Shown one piece after another: positions 52,136 through 61,891 of a stretch of 64,000 bases of DNA. The stretch is from Eutreptiella sp. 'Long Island Sound 2002' (lineage: Eukaryota; Euglenozoa; Euglenophyceae; Eutreptiales; Eutreptiaceae). The stretch spans positions 26,707,663 through 26,771,662 of the forward strand of contig OZ038392.1 in the NCBI GenBank assembly GCA_964036045.1, written 5' to 3'. Each line of letters starts with the position of its first letter. The stretch's first letter is position 1. A program made the position numbers and the translations under genes. The notes beneath the pieces are model-generated. The model searched no databases. It was not told the origin of the DNA and saw only the letters and a list, made by a program, of their open reading frames with translations.

Positions 52136-52224
52136 ATATGGACTGTACTGTTGGTATGTCTGCTGTGGCGACACGTTCTTTGATCGATGTCACGCGAAAG
52201 GGGTTGTTTAAGGTGTCCCCCCCC

Positions 52225-52375
52225 CCCAAGGGCTTGGCACTTGCTGCCGCGCCCCCACTCACGTGGCCCTCTCCCACTGCTTGCCCAAACCACCCCCACT
52301 GCAACCACCCTCACCCCAAGCGGGCACGGACACTGCTGCAACTCGCGAAGACATGCGCGTGACCAGTCGTCTGCA
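52225..52375. repeat. Dispersed repeat, copy 1 (second copy at 52810-52965)
   Basis: GGGCTTGGCACTTGCTGCCG, then CACTCACGTGGC and CAAGCGGGCACGGACACTGC, are shared with 52810-52965 at roughly 93 percent by eye. Both copies have the same orientation. No coding sequence recognised. Confidence 0.85.
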
Positions 52376-52809
52376 GCGGTGGGTAGCTCGGGTGGTGCAT
52401 GGTAGGGGGCCACCAGGGCCCCGATAGACAGTTTATAACACGTACATATAGTTGTGGTCCGCTGCAGCTGCGGCCGGCGCGTCATTTGCTGTGTCTGTGG
52501 CGAGCGGGCGGCCGTGGTGTGCGGAGCTGCGACTTGTGCCTGTAGTGCTGGGCGCCTGCAAGTGGATACGTGCCCCTCCGCTGCCCCGCCCACTCATTCA
52601 ACCTAGCTGCTGCATCTTTGCCGTGGTGCTTGGTGTCGCATGGACATCCCAGTGTCCGCCATGGTTGCGTAGGCAGGGTGGATGGGCGACGGCACACCAC
52701 GAAACAAAAAAACACTAAGCGAGCGCGCACAAGGTGCCCTCCTCCCACCCCCTTGCCCAATTTAAACTCCAATTTACTTCATAAAATGTAGTTTATATTG
52801 TTTTTCCAC

Positions 52810-52965
52810 CCCATGGGCTTGGCACTTGCTGCCGCGCCCCCACTCACGTGGCTCTCTCCCACTGCTTCCCCAAACCACCCCCACTGCAACCCAGCCTCAC
52901 CCCAAGCAGGCACGGACACTGCTACAACTCGCAAAGACATGTCGCGTGACCAGTCGGCTGCTGTG
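52810..52965. repeat. Dispersed repeat, copy 2
   Basis: Same unit as 52225-52375. It ends near GACATGTCGCGTGACCAGTC. The surrounding bases differ. Confidence 0.85.
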
Positions 52966-53644
52966 CCGGCAGCCAGCCTCGCCACCAACACCAGAGAACG
53001 CAAAAAAACTTTTTGAGGCACCCAATTGAAGCACCGCACCGGTTCAAGCTTTGTGACAGCGCCCTCACAGTGTATGTCAGTCAGCGGGCATCTGCGCGCC
53101 CATTGCTGCGGACATCTCAGGCGCGTCCTCCGGCGTGTCCTCCGCCGTCTGTTGCAACCTCTGCACTTCCTGCACCACAGCAGCCATCACAGTCACCAAT
53201 TCCGGCGACCCGACCACCCACAAGCGCTGTGTTCCAGGCGGATACCGGGGTCCGTGTCTCACAGGGGGGGGTGGACAAAAAATTTTGATACCGGGTGGAA
53301 TATTTTTTTTCGGGGGTGACCCTCCCTGGGGGGGGGGGGGCGAAAAAAAGTGGGTCTTATAGAAGAAACTTTTTCTTGCCATGTCACAGGTACCACACAA
53401 AATCACGGTGTTCCCACCACATAACATGCCTTTGCTACTCGTTGGCATTCCTCTGTTTGGCTATTTGGGGTACTAGCCCATGTCCAACAGGCCATTTGCG
53501 ACATGAAGCCGTCGGTGGCCCCTTCTCCATGGCATGCTTCGGAGCACAGTGGCACGAACCAGCAAACAACGTGCCGACACGGGTGGTATTTATGTTTAAG
53601 GGCACAAAGACCCCCGAGTACTCCCGGACACACATCGTGTCATA
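52966..53644. other. Spacer, no gene recognised
   Basis: Short ORFs only, plus a G-run at about 53329-53341. Nothing else could be supported. Confidence 0.4.
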
Positions 53645-53960
53645 GCGCCCCCTGAAAGCCTTGAAATGGGCAATTTTGAGACTGAGAGTGCAGCACAGGA
53701 CGTCTGCGGGAAATGCACTTAGAGGAATGATAGGTGAGGGGTGCGGGAAGAGTGCTGCGGGGCATGTCTTTTGACCGCGAGAGCATATTGGACCCATATA
53801 AGCGCATACCAGCTCCCAAAAAGCCTTGAAATGGGCAAATTTGGGAGTAGCAGTGCAGCAAAGGGGGCTTCACGGGGAACGCGGGGGGGCGAAGTTGTAG
53901 CAGAGGGGCGCGGGAGGAGTGTTGGGGGGCATGTCTCTCAAGCGAGCGAAGGCGAAAGGA
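53645..53960. repeat. Imperfect tandem duplication, about 175 bp
   Basis: The block AAAGCCTTGAAATGGGCAA ... GGGGCATGTCT occurs at about 53655-53768 and again at 53820-53938. The second copy has a longer G-run. Each block shares the CTTGAAATGGG phrase with the inverted-end repeat family. Confidence 0.7.
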
Positions 53961-54715
53961 AGGGTATCAAGGGTAGCATAAGGGGCGACGTGGCGGGAAT
54001 CTTTCTTAACATGTATCCTTATTCGGCCCCGTATCTGATGAGTCCGCCCCGGCCAGCTGGGTCCCAATATTCAGTCTTGATTAGGGTCAGGATTAGGGTT
54101 AGGGGTAGGATCTGACCCACGTGTACTCTCACCGTAATTAAGTGCCCCCGTCCCCTTGCAATCCCCTCCCACCCCCCCCCATTCCTCCATTCTGCCCCCT
54201 GGAACAGCCCCCTGCCTTCGCCCTCCATTGAACCTCCGGATGTTCCTGGGTTGGTTAGGGGGGTCCTGTCAGGGTAGTCCTTTTTGGGGGGGGAGTCCAG
54301 CCAGGGGGACTCTAATGACCCCCGCCCCCCCCCCAAAGCGAAAGCCGGAGAGCCCCAAGCAACAGGAACTGACCCTGAGAAAATGTTGTTGGCCATACAA
54401 TGTGCATGTTCAGCCATGAAAGTTCCCTTAGCCGTGGTGCTACGATACTCAAAAATATGTCAGGCATCGTTTTCTCCGATCGGGGGCAGGATAACATCGT
54501 ATGTGGATTGAAATCAAGTGTAGAGTGCAACTGACCAATGACGGTCTGCCCCACTTCCATTAGGGCAGCCCCCTCCCCGCCCAAGATAACAACGGTCAAC
54601 TGGGAATCCCCTGCTAAGGGTTGTCATTAACAAACGCTGCTTGCTTCCCCCGCCCACGGGGGGGCGACTACAACCGGTCCTGATGCGACCCACCCCCCAG
54701 CTATCTGTCAAAACT

Positions 54716-54716
<1 letters not shown>
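53961..54716. other. Spacer with a solo end of the inverted-end repeat
   Basis: At about 54052-54105 the bases GGCCAGCTGGGTCCCAATAT, then TCAGTCTTGATTAGGG and a TTAGGG tract, match the right end and spacer of the repeat family without a body. No gene is seen. Confidence 0.5.

Positions 54717-54752
<36 letters not shown>
54717..54752. repeat. Poly(G) run of 36
   Basis: An unbroken run of 36 G, the longest homopolymer in the window. Further G-runs follow to 54840. Confidence 0.9.
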
Positions 54753-54756
<4 letters not shown>

Positions 54757-54840
54757 TGGGGGGGGGTCCAGCCGGGGGTCGGGGGGGGGGGGGTTGGCCA
54801 GGGGTCAGGGGGGAGTCCAGCCAAGGGTGAGGGGAGGGGG

Positions 54841-55261
54841 GTTAGGGTTAGGGTCACCGAGCTGGTGGAACCAGTCTTGGTTTTATAACCCTTTTTAGTG
54901 TCTAGGGTGGACCTACCTTGTGGTGCCCCATTTTGGTACTCCGAAAATCCCAAAATGCCTTGAAAATGGGCTGTTTTGGGACCAAAAATGGGTCCAAAAT
55001 GGGTCAAAAACGCATTTTTCCAAACCTCATCCTGGACCATTTGGGGTGCACAAACGGGTGAAATGAGCCCATTTTGGGGCATTTTGGCCCTCAGAAGTCC
55101 AAAAAGCCTTGAAAGTGGGCCTCGTGGTGATGGGGTTCACTTGCAAGCTGATTTCACTTTGTCAAGAGCCATCAATGCGTGAATCATTCTTGATGTCCCT
55201 CACCAGTCATAGCTGATGTTCCCTCCCCCACCAGCTCGGTCCCAATATTCAGTCTTGATTA
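54841..55261. repeat. Inverted-end/TTAGGG repeat family, internally deleted copy
   Basis: GTTAGGGTTAGGG precedes ACCGAGCTGGTGG at 54856-54868; the perfect reverse complement closes it at 55228-55240 (385 bp). The left 70 bp join directly to the right third, so the middle of the unit has been lost while both ends survive. Confidence 0.87.
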
Positions 55262-55345
55262 AGGTTAGGGTTAGGGTTGGCCTTAGGGTTAGGGTTAGCC
55301 CTGGGGTTAGGGTTAGGGTTAGGGTTAGGGTTAGGGCTAGGGTTG
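55262..55345. repeat. Interstitial TTAGGG array
   Basis: About a dozen TTAGGG or near-TTAGGG units in tandem directly follow the repeat copy. TTAGGG is the telomere repeat of many protists and algae. Shorter tracts occur at 30690-30720, 37340-37350, 40687-40698 and 42963-42976. Confidence 0.85.
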
Positions 55346-56470
55346 CTGTTAGGGCTTGCAGCCCTCCTGCAGCCCTCCTTCAGGTCAAAATTTTTTCTTG
55401 TTGTTTTAACACAAATATGAATTCTCTACAAAATTTTGAGTATTTTGAGTATAAACACATAGTATGAAAACAAAAATTGGCGCCTTCGGCGCCGGGCAGT
55501 TTTCTCTAGGGACACTTGTTGGTGGCTGACCCGGCACCACTATCTTTCAAAACCCGGGGGGGGGGGGGGGGCTGGGGGGGGTCGCATACAAGGACCGGGC
55601 CCGGCCGCCCCCCCGTGCCCCCGCCCCACATTTCAACAAACGAACGAAGGAACGAACGGGCAAAAACGTTAAAAAAAAATCCAAAATGCATTGAAAAAAG
55701 CATTAAAAGGGATCTAAAACCCCTTGAAAGAGGGGCCAAGACAAGACTGTGCCCATGCACAACAAGCAGGTATTTTGCCCTCGTGTCCAAGTGCAATGTG
55801 GGACGCATCGCCAGTCCCTAGCCGCTCCAGCTTGGGCAGGAATAGGTTGCACCGAGGCAGAATGTGGTTGCGAGCAGAAGCAACTCCAACACGCACCACC
55901 CATGCATTCCCCCAAATGGACGGGGGTGTACCTAAACTTGCCACACAACAACACACGCAACAGCCTTTCCAATCGCCAGTGCCCATTCTTGTGACTGCTC
56001 TTGAAAGCCCCGCCCTCCCGCCTTGAGCACAGCCCCGGGGTCTGGACTCAAATACTGGTGTACTCCGGAAACACGTTCAGCCCCTTGTTCACTGCCTTGC
56101 CACTTCTCTCCTACAACTGAAGGTCACACGGGGGTTCTGGCCTGCAGCCGTTCATCAACGATCAATGCAGATTGGACCCGCCCGCCCCCGACTGCACTAC
56201 CCCCCCCCCCCTTAACTGTCAGAACAACACGAGGGGCTGCTTCCGCAACTTTTGCGAGGGCAGGGGCTCTGACGGAGGGATCGGAGCAGGGGAGAACGTC
56301 GCCGCACCAGAGAGAGGACATGCAGGCCCAGGCACGGGCCACAGACGGGCCAGCGAGGAAGAGACCCAAGCCCCTGGCGAGGGTCCTTCCCTCGCGGCGT
56401 GTCCACAAGGGACGGGGGGGGGGGCGGAGGGAGGTGCAGAGTTTTCCTTAAGGGGGGGGGGTCCGAGGGG
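55346..56470. other. Spacer with a GGCGCC hairpin and G-run
   Basis: GGCGCC-TTC-GGCGCC lies at about 55481-55495, followed by a G-run of 17 or more at 55556. No gene is supported; ORFs overlap in all frames. Confidence 0.45.
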
Positions 56471-56476
56471 CTGTGG

Positions 56477-56655
56477 GGGGGACCCCCCCCCCCTCAGGAG
56501 ACCCTGATTTGTTAGGCGCCGAACAAATTTTTTGGCCTAAACTGACTTGCGCCGAAGGCGCCAGAGAAAACCTATGATTGGCCAAAGGCCCGGCGAGAAA
56601 TTTGCCCAATCACTCAAGGTGGGAGTGGAGAGGTGTCAGACCCCCCCCCCCCCGC
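56477..56655. repeat. Poly(G/C)-flanked hairpin module, copy 1
   Basis: A C-run, then GGAGACCCTGA(T)TTGTTAG, GGCCTAAACTGACTTGCGCC, GAAGGCGCC (hairpin), GATTGGCC(A/G)AAGGCCCGG, and GTGTCAGACC followed by a C-run. The same order occurs at 58365-58590, and partly at 60355-60435. Confidence 0.8.
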
Positions 56656-58364
56656 AGGAGATGCTGAGTTGTTAAGCAAAACTCTGTCCTTCCCTTGCGG
56701 CGTGTACACAAGGGGGGGGGGGGCGTCGGGAGGTGGCCCGGCGGCCCAGCCCCGTCCTGCCTCTACGCTGACCCTCGCATGCGCAGCGTGCGGGACCTTC
56801 ATCGGCTGGTTTGCTTCCGCAATTTTTGGGACGCAAACCGTCCAAATCGCGATTAAAAATGCCAAAGTCCGCAAAAGTCGTGGCCATGAACTCCAAAATG
56901 CCCGCAAACCGCGGAAATCGCGGTTCCTCACCCCGAAGCAAACGAGAAACCGCGAAAATCGGATTTTTGTCTGAATTGGCAATTCCATTTTCCGGTCGTT
57001 CTTAAAGAGCCACATTCTTCTGCAATTGGGGCCGCAGATCAGACTCAGGGGGTGACAACAGCGGTGCCGCCGCTTGTTGCCCCATGTCCGGTTGTCTAGG
57101 CGTGCGGGTCATCGTACAGGGACCGGGCACTGTGGTAGTGCCACGGCTGGTCGTCTTCTGAGGGCGCGCGTCGACAACGCCCCTGTCAGAGCACCAGGCG
57201 GCATCGGTTCAGTGCTTTTCCGTCGTTCTGGCGAAGGGGGGGGGGGGGCGGCTTTACGAGGATGCAGCAGCGGCCGGCCATGCCGATGGTTCCGCTTGGA
57301 GGGCACGGCCAGGGCACGGCACGGCATGGCGGGGGATGCCGCGCTCCAAAGGTCAGATGGTCGATCTTCCGCGGCCCGAAGCTCGACACATACTCAAAGC
57401 GAGCAGCAGCCCCTTTTCCGTGGACTACAGCAGCTGCCCGTTCCTTGTGGCGTCTCGCCAGACTTGCCACTAGCATCCGCCAGGTCACGCGTGATCAGAT
57501 GGAGCCGGGTCCTGCTGAGTTCGACACGGGACGCAGCTGGTTCCTACTGAGCCCTGAGCAGATATTACCGAGTGGCGCATGGTACGGGGCTTATTCCGAA
57601 TGAAACTCAGTTTCCCTGCCGCATATTAGTGGCATGTCTGCGTCTCGCAGTGACTCTCTGCGCCAGAATCAGCGGGGGGCATACCTCAAAGCGAATGCCA
57701 CGTGGCGCTAATCGTCTTCAATTATTTTATGTGTTGAGGTCCCCATTGTCGCTCAAACTGGTTCCCCCCCCCCCCCACATCACCCGGGGAGGAATGGGCC
57801 TCGCCGCGCAACTCCGAACCGTTGGGCATGCGGTCCAGGGGTACTCCGATATCCGCGGCACCCCAAACCCAGGGCGAAGGGGATGCACTGGAAGGGGCGG
57901 AGGTACCCCCCTCCAGGGCGTCCAGCCAATGCCCAGCCACGGTCTCCCTGACGGCAAACGCCAGGTTCAGCGGCATTTGTAACCGACAGTAACCGCCCCC
58001 CAACCGCTTAGGCAACCTCCTCCGACCGCCTGCCTAACCGGCCGCCTCTGAGGCCCCTTCCCTTCCAATGCATCCCTCGGGGGACAGCATTGTGTGGACG
58101 GTGGCGTGGCCACGCTACATAAGCCCTGCCGTGGCGGCGGTTCCGAAAATGGAACGACCGAAATGCGCAGGCCCTTTGGCTGGCATTTCCTCTTGCCACT
58201 TTCGCGCAACGGTGCACGCACTCTGTCCCCACATCAGGAGCGGTGGGGGTGGGGGTGCGGGTGGGAGGGGGGTCGGGCTCGCGTCCACAGAACCTGTGAG
58301 AGAGGGGGGAGGGGGGGCAGGGGGCAGACTTTTTTTTAAGAGGGGGGGGGGGGTGGGTGGAGAC
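56656..58364. other. Spacer with a dispersed repeat copy at 57459-57640
   Basis: Bases 57459-57640 (GACTTGCCACTAGCATCCGC ...) are a diverged copy of 34902-35081. G-runs lie at 56713, 57237 and 58330. No gene could be supported. Confidence 0.45.
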
Positions 58365-58590
58365 CCCCACCGCAGGAGACCCTCAGTTGTTAGAGACGCC
58401 GAAGGCGCCGAAGAAATTGTTTGGCCTAAACTGACTTGCGCCGAAGGCGCCAGAGAAAATTTTTGATTGGCCGAAGGCCCGGAGAAAAAATGGCCCAATC
58501 ACTTAAGAGGCGGGGGGGGGTCCGAGGGGGAGGGGGGTGTCAGACCCCCCCCCCCAAAGATGCTCAGTTGTGAAGCAAAACTCTGGGGGT
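58365..58590. repeat. Poly(G/C)-flanked hairpin module, copy 2
   Basis: Same order of blocks as 56477-56655, with two GCGCCGAAGGCGCC-type hairpins (about 58397 and 58438). It is preceded and followed by G- and C-runs. Confidence 0.8.
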
Positions 58591-58612
58591 GGGCGGGGGG
58601 AAGGGGCTTGCG

Positions 58613-59057
58613 TCATCCGATTGGTCGGTCATGACTGTCGGCCTGTTGCACTTCGCGAACGCCGTGTCCGGCCACGGGCTTGGTGCCCACGGGACCATTC
58701 GATCGAGGTCCGTCGGCATCGGTGCCGGGGTTACGGGTGCAGTCGGGTTCGGCTTCGGCGCCGGGAGTCGGCCCCAGGGCGTCCGGCGCGCCGGCCAGGG
58801 GCAGGGCCGATGGGGCGGGCGGGACGGGCCCGGGGCCGCGATCGGTCCCCCCGTTGGGGCGCTTGGGCGGGCCGTGGGGGACCAGGTGCCCGACGCCGCG
58901 GTTGCACGTCACCCAACAGCGCTGGGCGGGGGGGTCGTCGAGGAACTCTGTCACGTCCATCGCCACACGCACGTCACTGCGCCAGGGCACGCCGTGGTCG
59001 TGCATGTACTCTTCGAGGTACTCCACCGCGTCCTCTTTGATGTACCACAGGTCGTCT
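58613..59057 (-). CDS. Candidate exon of an unknown gene
   Basis: After a plausible acceptor CGGCGCTCTGCAG| the frame reads DDLWYIKEDAVEYLEEYMHD and continues to VTEFLDD, which has normal protein composition (an acidic helix with aromatic residues). It then becomes Pro/Gly-rich and ends at TGA 58613. The first 45-60 residues look real; the Pro-rich end may be intron or UTR. No family recognised. Confidence 0.35.
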
Positions 59058-59291
59058 CTGCAGAGCGCCGAGCGGCCGGCTGCAGAGGCAGCAGCGGTCA
59101 CACCGAGGGTGCAACGCGGGGGAAACCCCCGGCCAGCCCCCCCGCCCTCAGATGACGAAATGACGATTACGAAATGTCGGCCATCCAAAGTACAGTGCAG
59201 TCACAGCCCTAGACCCCTCCTCTCGGAGACACAAGACAAAACACTGGACGTAGGTCATTGCTGCAACCCAAAAAACAATGTGAACAGTGTT

Positions 59292-59423
59292 TTACACGTT
59301 CTTTTTGACACATTTTCCCAAAATGCATTCCATTTCAGCCTCATCCTCAGAGCTGGATGAGTCACTTGACGAACTGGAGGACTGGCTGCTGCTAGAGGAT
59401 GAATACATGCAACGGTAAGGCAC
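59292..59423 (-). CDS. Candidate terminal exon with Ser/Asp-rich tail
   Basis: Acceptor TTTTGCTTTGCAG| at 59424 opens a phase-0 frame: VPYRCMYSSSSS..., then SSEDEAEMECILGKCVKKNV and TAA at 59294-59292. A long Ser run followed by acidic residues suggests a disordered C-terminus. It may belong with the candidate exon at 59893-60055. No domain. Confidence 0.35.
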   Translation of the reverse strand: MPYRCMYSSSSSSQSSSSSSDSSSSEDEAEMECILGKCVKKNV

Positions 59424-59892
59424 CTGCAAAGCAAAATGCGGTCCGGACCTTCTCAACATCCTCACGTTCAAAATGTCCGCGCGGGGGGGGGGGGGGTCCC
59501 ACACCCAACCCAAACCCCCACCTGGTGGCCCTACACTGAGAAGCCCATCCCAGAATCTTGTACAACACAGTCTTTGGCGCTGAGGGTTTTGATCAACTTG
59601 TGTGGCTACCTGCAGCTGCCGGACCACGAAACTCGGACTCGGTGCTTCAAATTTCAAAACCGCCATTGGTATGCCACACCCTCTCAATATATAAAGAAAG
59701 AGGCAACCCCCGCGGCTACGCAGAGCCATCCTACGGCCTGTTGATGGGGCGCTTGCCCGCGCGCGCGCGCGCGACCGCGTTCGTAAGGCCGTCCTGCATT
59801 CCGGGCCAGCCCCATCATACGTCCTTCTCCCGCGGAAACGCCACTACCCGCGCCGTCGGCTCGGCACCGGGGCCCACCCAACGCATACTTGA

Positions 59893-60055
59893 AAGACTTG
59901 TTCGTGATGGCCACCCACCGGTACTTCGTATCCCGATCGCCGGCCATCCTCCAGTACGCCCTGGGGTACGACTGTATTGCGATGGGGTGCTCTCCGTAGT
60001 CGGATTTCAGAGTCGGAGGGAGTTTCGTGCTCAGGAGCTCATTCAGACTTAACAC
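59893..60055 (-). CDS. Candidate internal exon of an unknown gene
   Basis: Acceptor GTGTCCTGCAG| at 60056 opens a phase-0 frame: VLSLNELLSTKLPPTLKSDY, then an aromatic-rich segment (SYPRAYWRMAGDRDTKYRW) ending near AITNKSFK, where GTATGC could be a donor. The composition is that of a folded protein, unlike the low-complexity DNA around it. Not identified. Confidence 0.4.
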
Positions 60056-60340
60056 CTGCAGGACACGGTCACGGGCAGACTTTTCCTTAAGGAGGGGGGG
60101 GGTTGTGGGGGGGACCCCCCCCCAGGGCTTTGCTTGAAGTGGAGGCGGGCAATCGGGGCAATCCCAGAGCGGTTGCAGAGCGGTCACGGGGGATGTGAAA
60201 GCGGTTGGGGGAGGCGGTTACTGGCGGTTGGAAGTGGGGTGGGGGGCTGGTGTTGGGGTATGGGAATGCCTTTGGGGTAGAGTCAGTGCCGTGGGGAGGG
60301 GCGAGGGGGGTACCCCCCCCCCCCTTCAAGCGATTCCCTG

Positions 60341-60435
60341 CCCCCCCCCCCCCCCCCCCCCCCCCAGGAGACCCTGAGTTGTTAGAGGCGCTTTTCTTTT
60401 GGCCTAAACTGTTGTTGTTAAGCAAAACTCTGGTC
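60341..60435. repeat. C-run and partial hairpin module, copy 3
   Basis: A C-run of about 25 is followed by AGGAGACCCTGAGTTGTTAG and GGCCTAAACTG, as in the modules at 56.5 and 58.4 kb. The hairpin arms are missing here. A GCGGATGGCGGTCGGCGGTT block, resembling the MITE minisatellite, follows at about 60474. Confidence 0.65.
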
Positions 60436-60576
60436 ACGGGGACCCAACCGCCCGAGCCGAGAATCGTTGGCAGCGGATGGCGGTCGGCGGTTGGTGGTCC
60501 TTGGGCACTGTCCTTCAGGGCCGTGCAGGCTCGCGGGTAGCACCCAAGACTGCATCGATTCACCGGAACAATGGCC

Positions 60577-61030
60577 TCACAGCCGCCCCTTCGCAACGAT
60601 CTCCGCTGCAGAACCCTTGGCCAGCCCCCCCAAACTGAATGGAAGTGGGTGCAGCCGCGAGCCTTGCATCAGGCGACAGCATACAACCGCTCCGAATGCG
60701 CACAACTCAGCCGATGTACCACGACCAGAGGCCGGGTTCTCACCTCCCGCCTCAAGGGCTTTTGGCCGACGTGGCCAAGATTTCCGTGCCTCCCCGACCA
60801 CCGTCCACACCGTTTCTTGCACTTTACGCCACGGTTGCAGGTTGCAGTCAACCAGCAGCAGTTGGAGCTCAACTGACAGGTGGATGCCACTGTAGCTGGT
60901 TAGTCGGCAACTGATTTGTTGGTTGTCTGCTGTGCCAGTGAGTCTTTGTGATGCACTGTGCTCAGCCAGTCGGACCTGGAATCTCACATTCACCTCTCTA
61001 TCATGCAGAACCCCTAGTAATTCGCCATCT
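60577..61030 (-). other. Open frame of protein-like composition, possible exon
   Basis: A minus-strand frame of about 150 codons has a balanced composition (VNVRFQVRLAEHSASQRL, then LQLLLVDCNLQPWRKVQETV). A strong donor-like GAG|GTGAGA lies near 60743. No ATG or acceptor fits cleanly and no domain was recognised. Confidence 0.3.
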
Positions 61031-61491
61031 TCTCCAGTACCCAACCAGCACACGCCTTCTGTACGAGTGCAACATAATCAGAGGGGCTGCACACCGAACG
61101 AGGCATGTTGCAGTAGAAGCCTGGGAAATCCTTTGCGTGCCCCCCACGCCCTGTGTGTGGATGCGCAGGGCTGTGGGCCTCTGTCAGCCCCTGCAGCCCC
61201 ACAGCTGTTGCTGGCGGTGGCCTCAAAGCACAAGGCTGCTTCTATTACAGGGGTGGCGAACAGGGAGACGGGAAGAGGGGGTTTTGGTAAAACTGAGCAA
61301 CAGATGAAGTAAAATTTCGTAAAATGAGGTAAAGCACAGCAAAAGAAATTTAAAACTTTTTTCAAAAAATGTTTTCACTCAGGTTTACCACAGACCCCCT
61401 TTTTTGTACTACGTCACTTCAATGGTATGTGGCTCTGATCCCCGGTCGTATCGGAGCCAGGCGACGCACACCGAGAGGGGGGGAGAGAGAG

Positions 61492-61492
<1 letters not shown>
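61031..61492. other. Spacer, no gene recognised
   Basis: One short minus-strand frame (61014-61226) follows a CCCAG acceptor-like site but overlaps the preceding candidate in another frame. The A-rich part at 61290-61370 is unremarkable. Confidence 0.35.

Positions 61493-61564
<72 letters not shown>
61493..61564. repeat. (AC)n microsatellite
   Basis: About 36 uninterrupted AC dinucleotides. Polythreonine-histidine and polycysteine-valine ORFs across it are artefacts. Confidence 0.97.
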
Positions 61565-61566
<2 letters not shown>

Positions 61567-61891
61567 TGACGCGAGACGAACAGGCGTGACAAACAAAGCA
61601 CTGCACTGGTCGGTAACGAATCCCGTCAGGCGGAATGGATCAGTAGAAGAAGGAGTGGAAAGCATGCGGCTGGGCGCCTTTCTGCAGTACAACAGAGTCC
61701 TCACCAGGAGGCACCGGCTGGTGGGGCGGTCCACGTATCGTGTCCACCCTTGCAGGCAGGAAACGGCATGAGACAGGCCCTGCGCACTGTCCCCTCTGTA
61801 CCCGTGCCCCGTACCCAGTCAGTACCCGCAGGCAACAGTCCTGTGTACTACCCGGACGATTCGGAAATTGAGAACCTGGATGTACCACCCG

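Noticed and set aside
51162-52183. Long ORFs with Cys-Pro-Pro or Lys-Val-His-Thr repeats
   Set aside because: They arise from minisatellites with units that keep frames open, not from conserved protein.
61409-61606. Poly His-Thr and poly Cys-Val ORFs
   Set aside because: They are translations of the (AC)n microsatellite.
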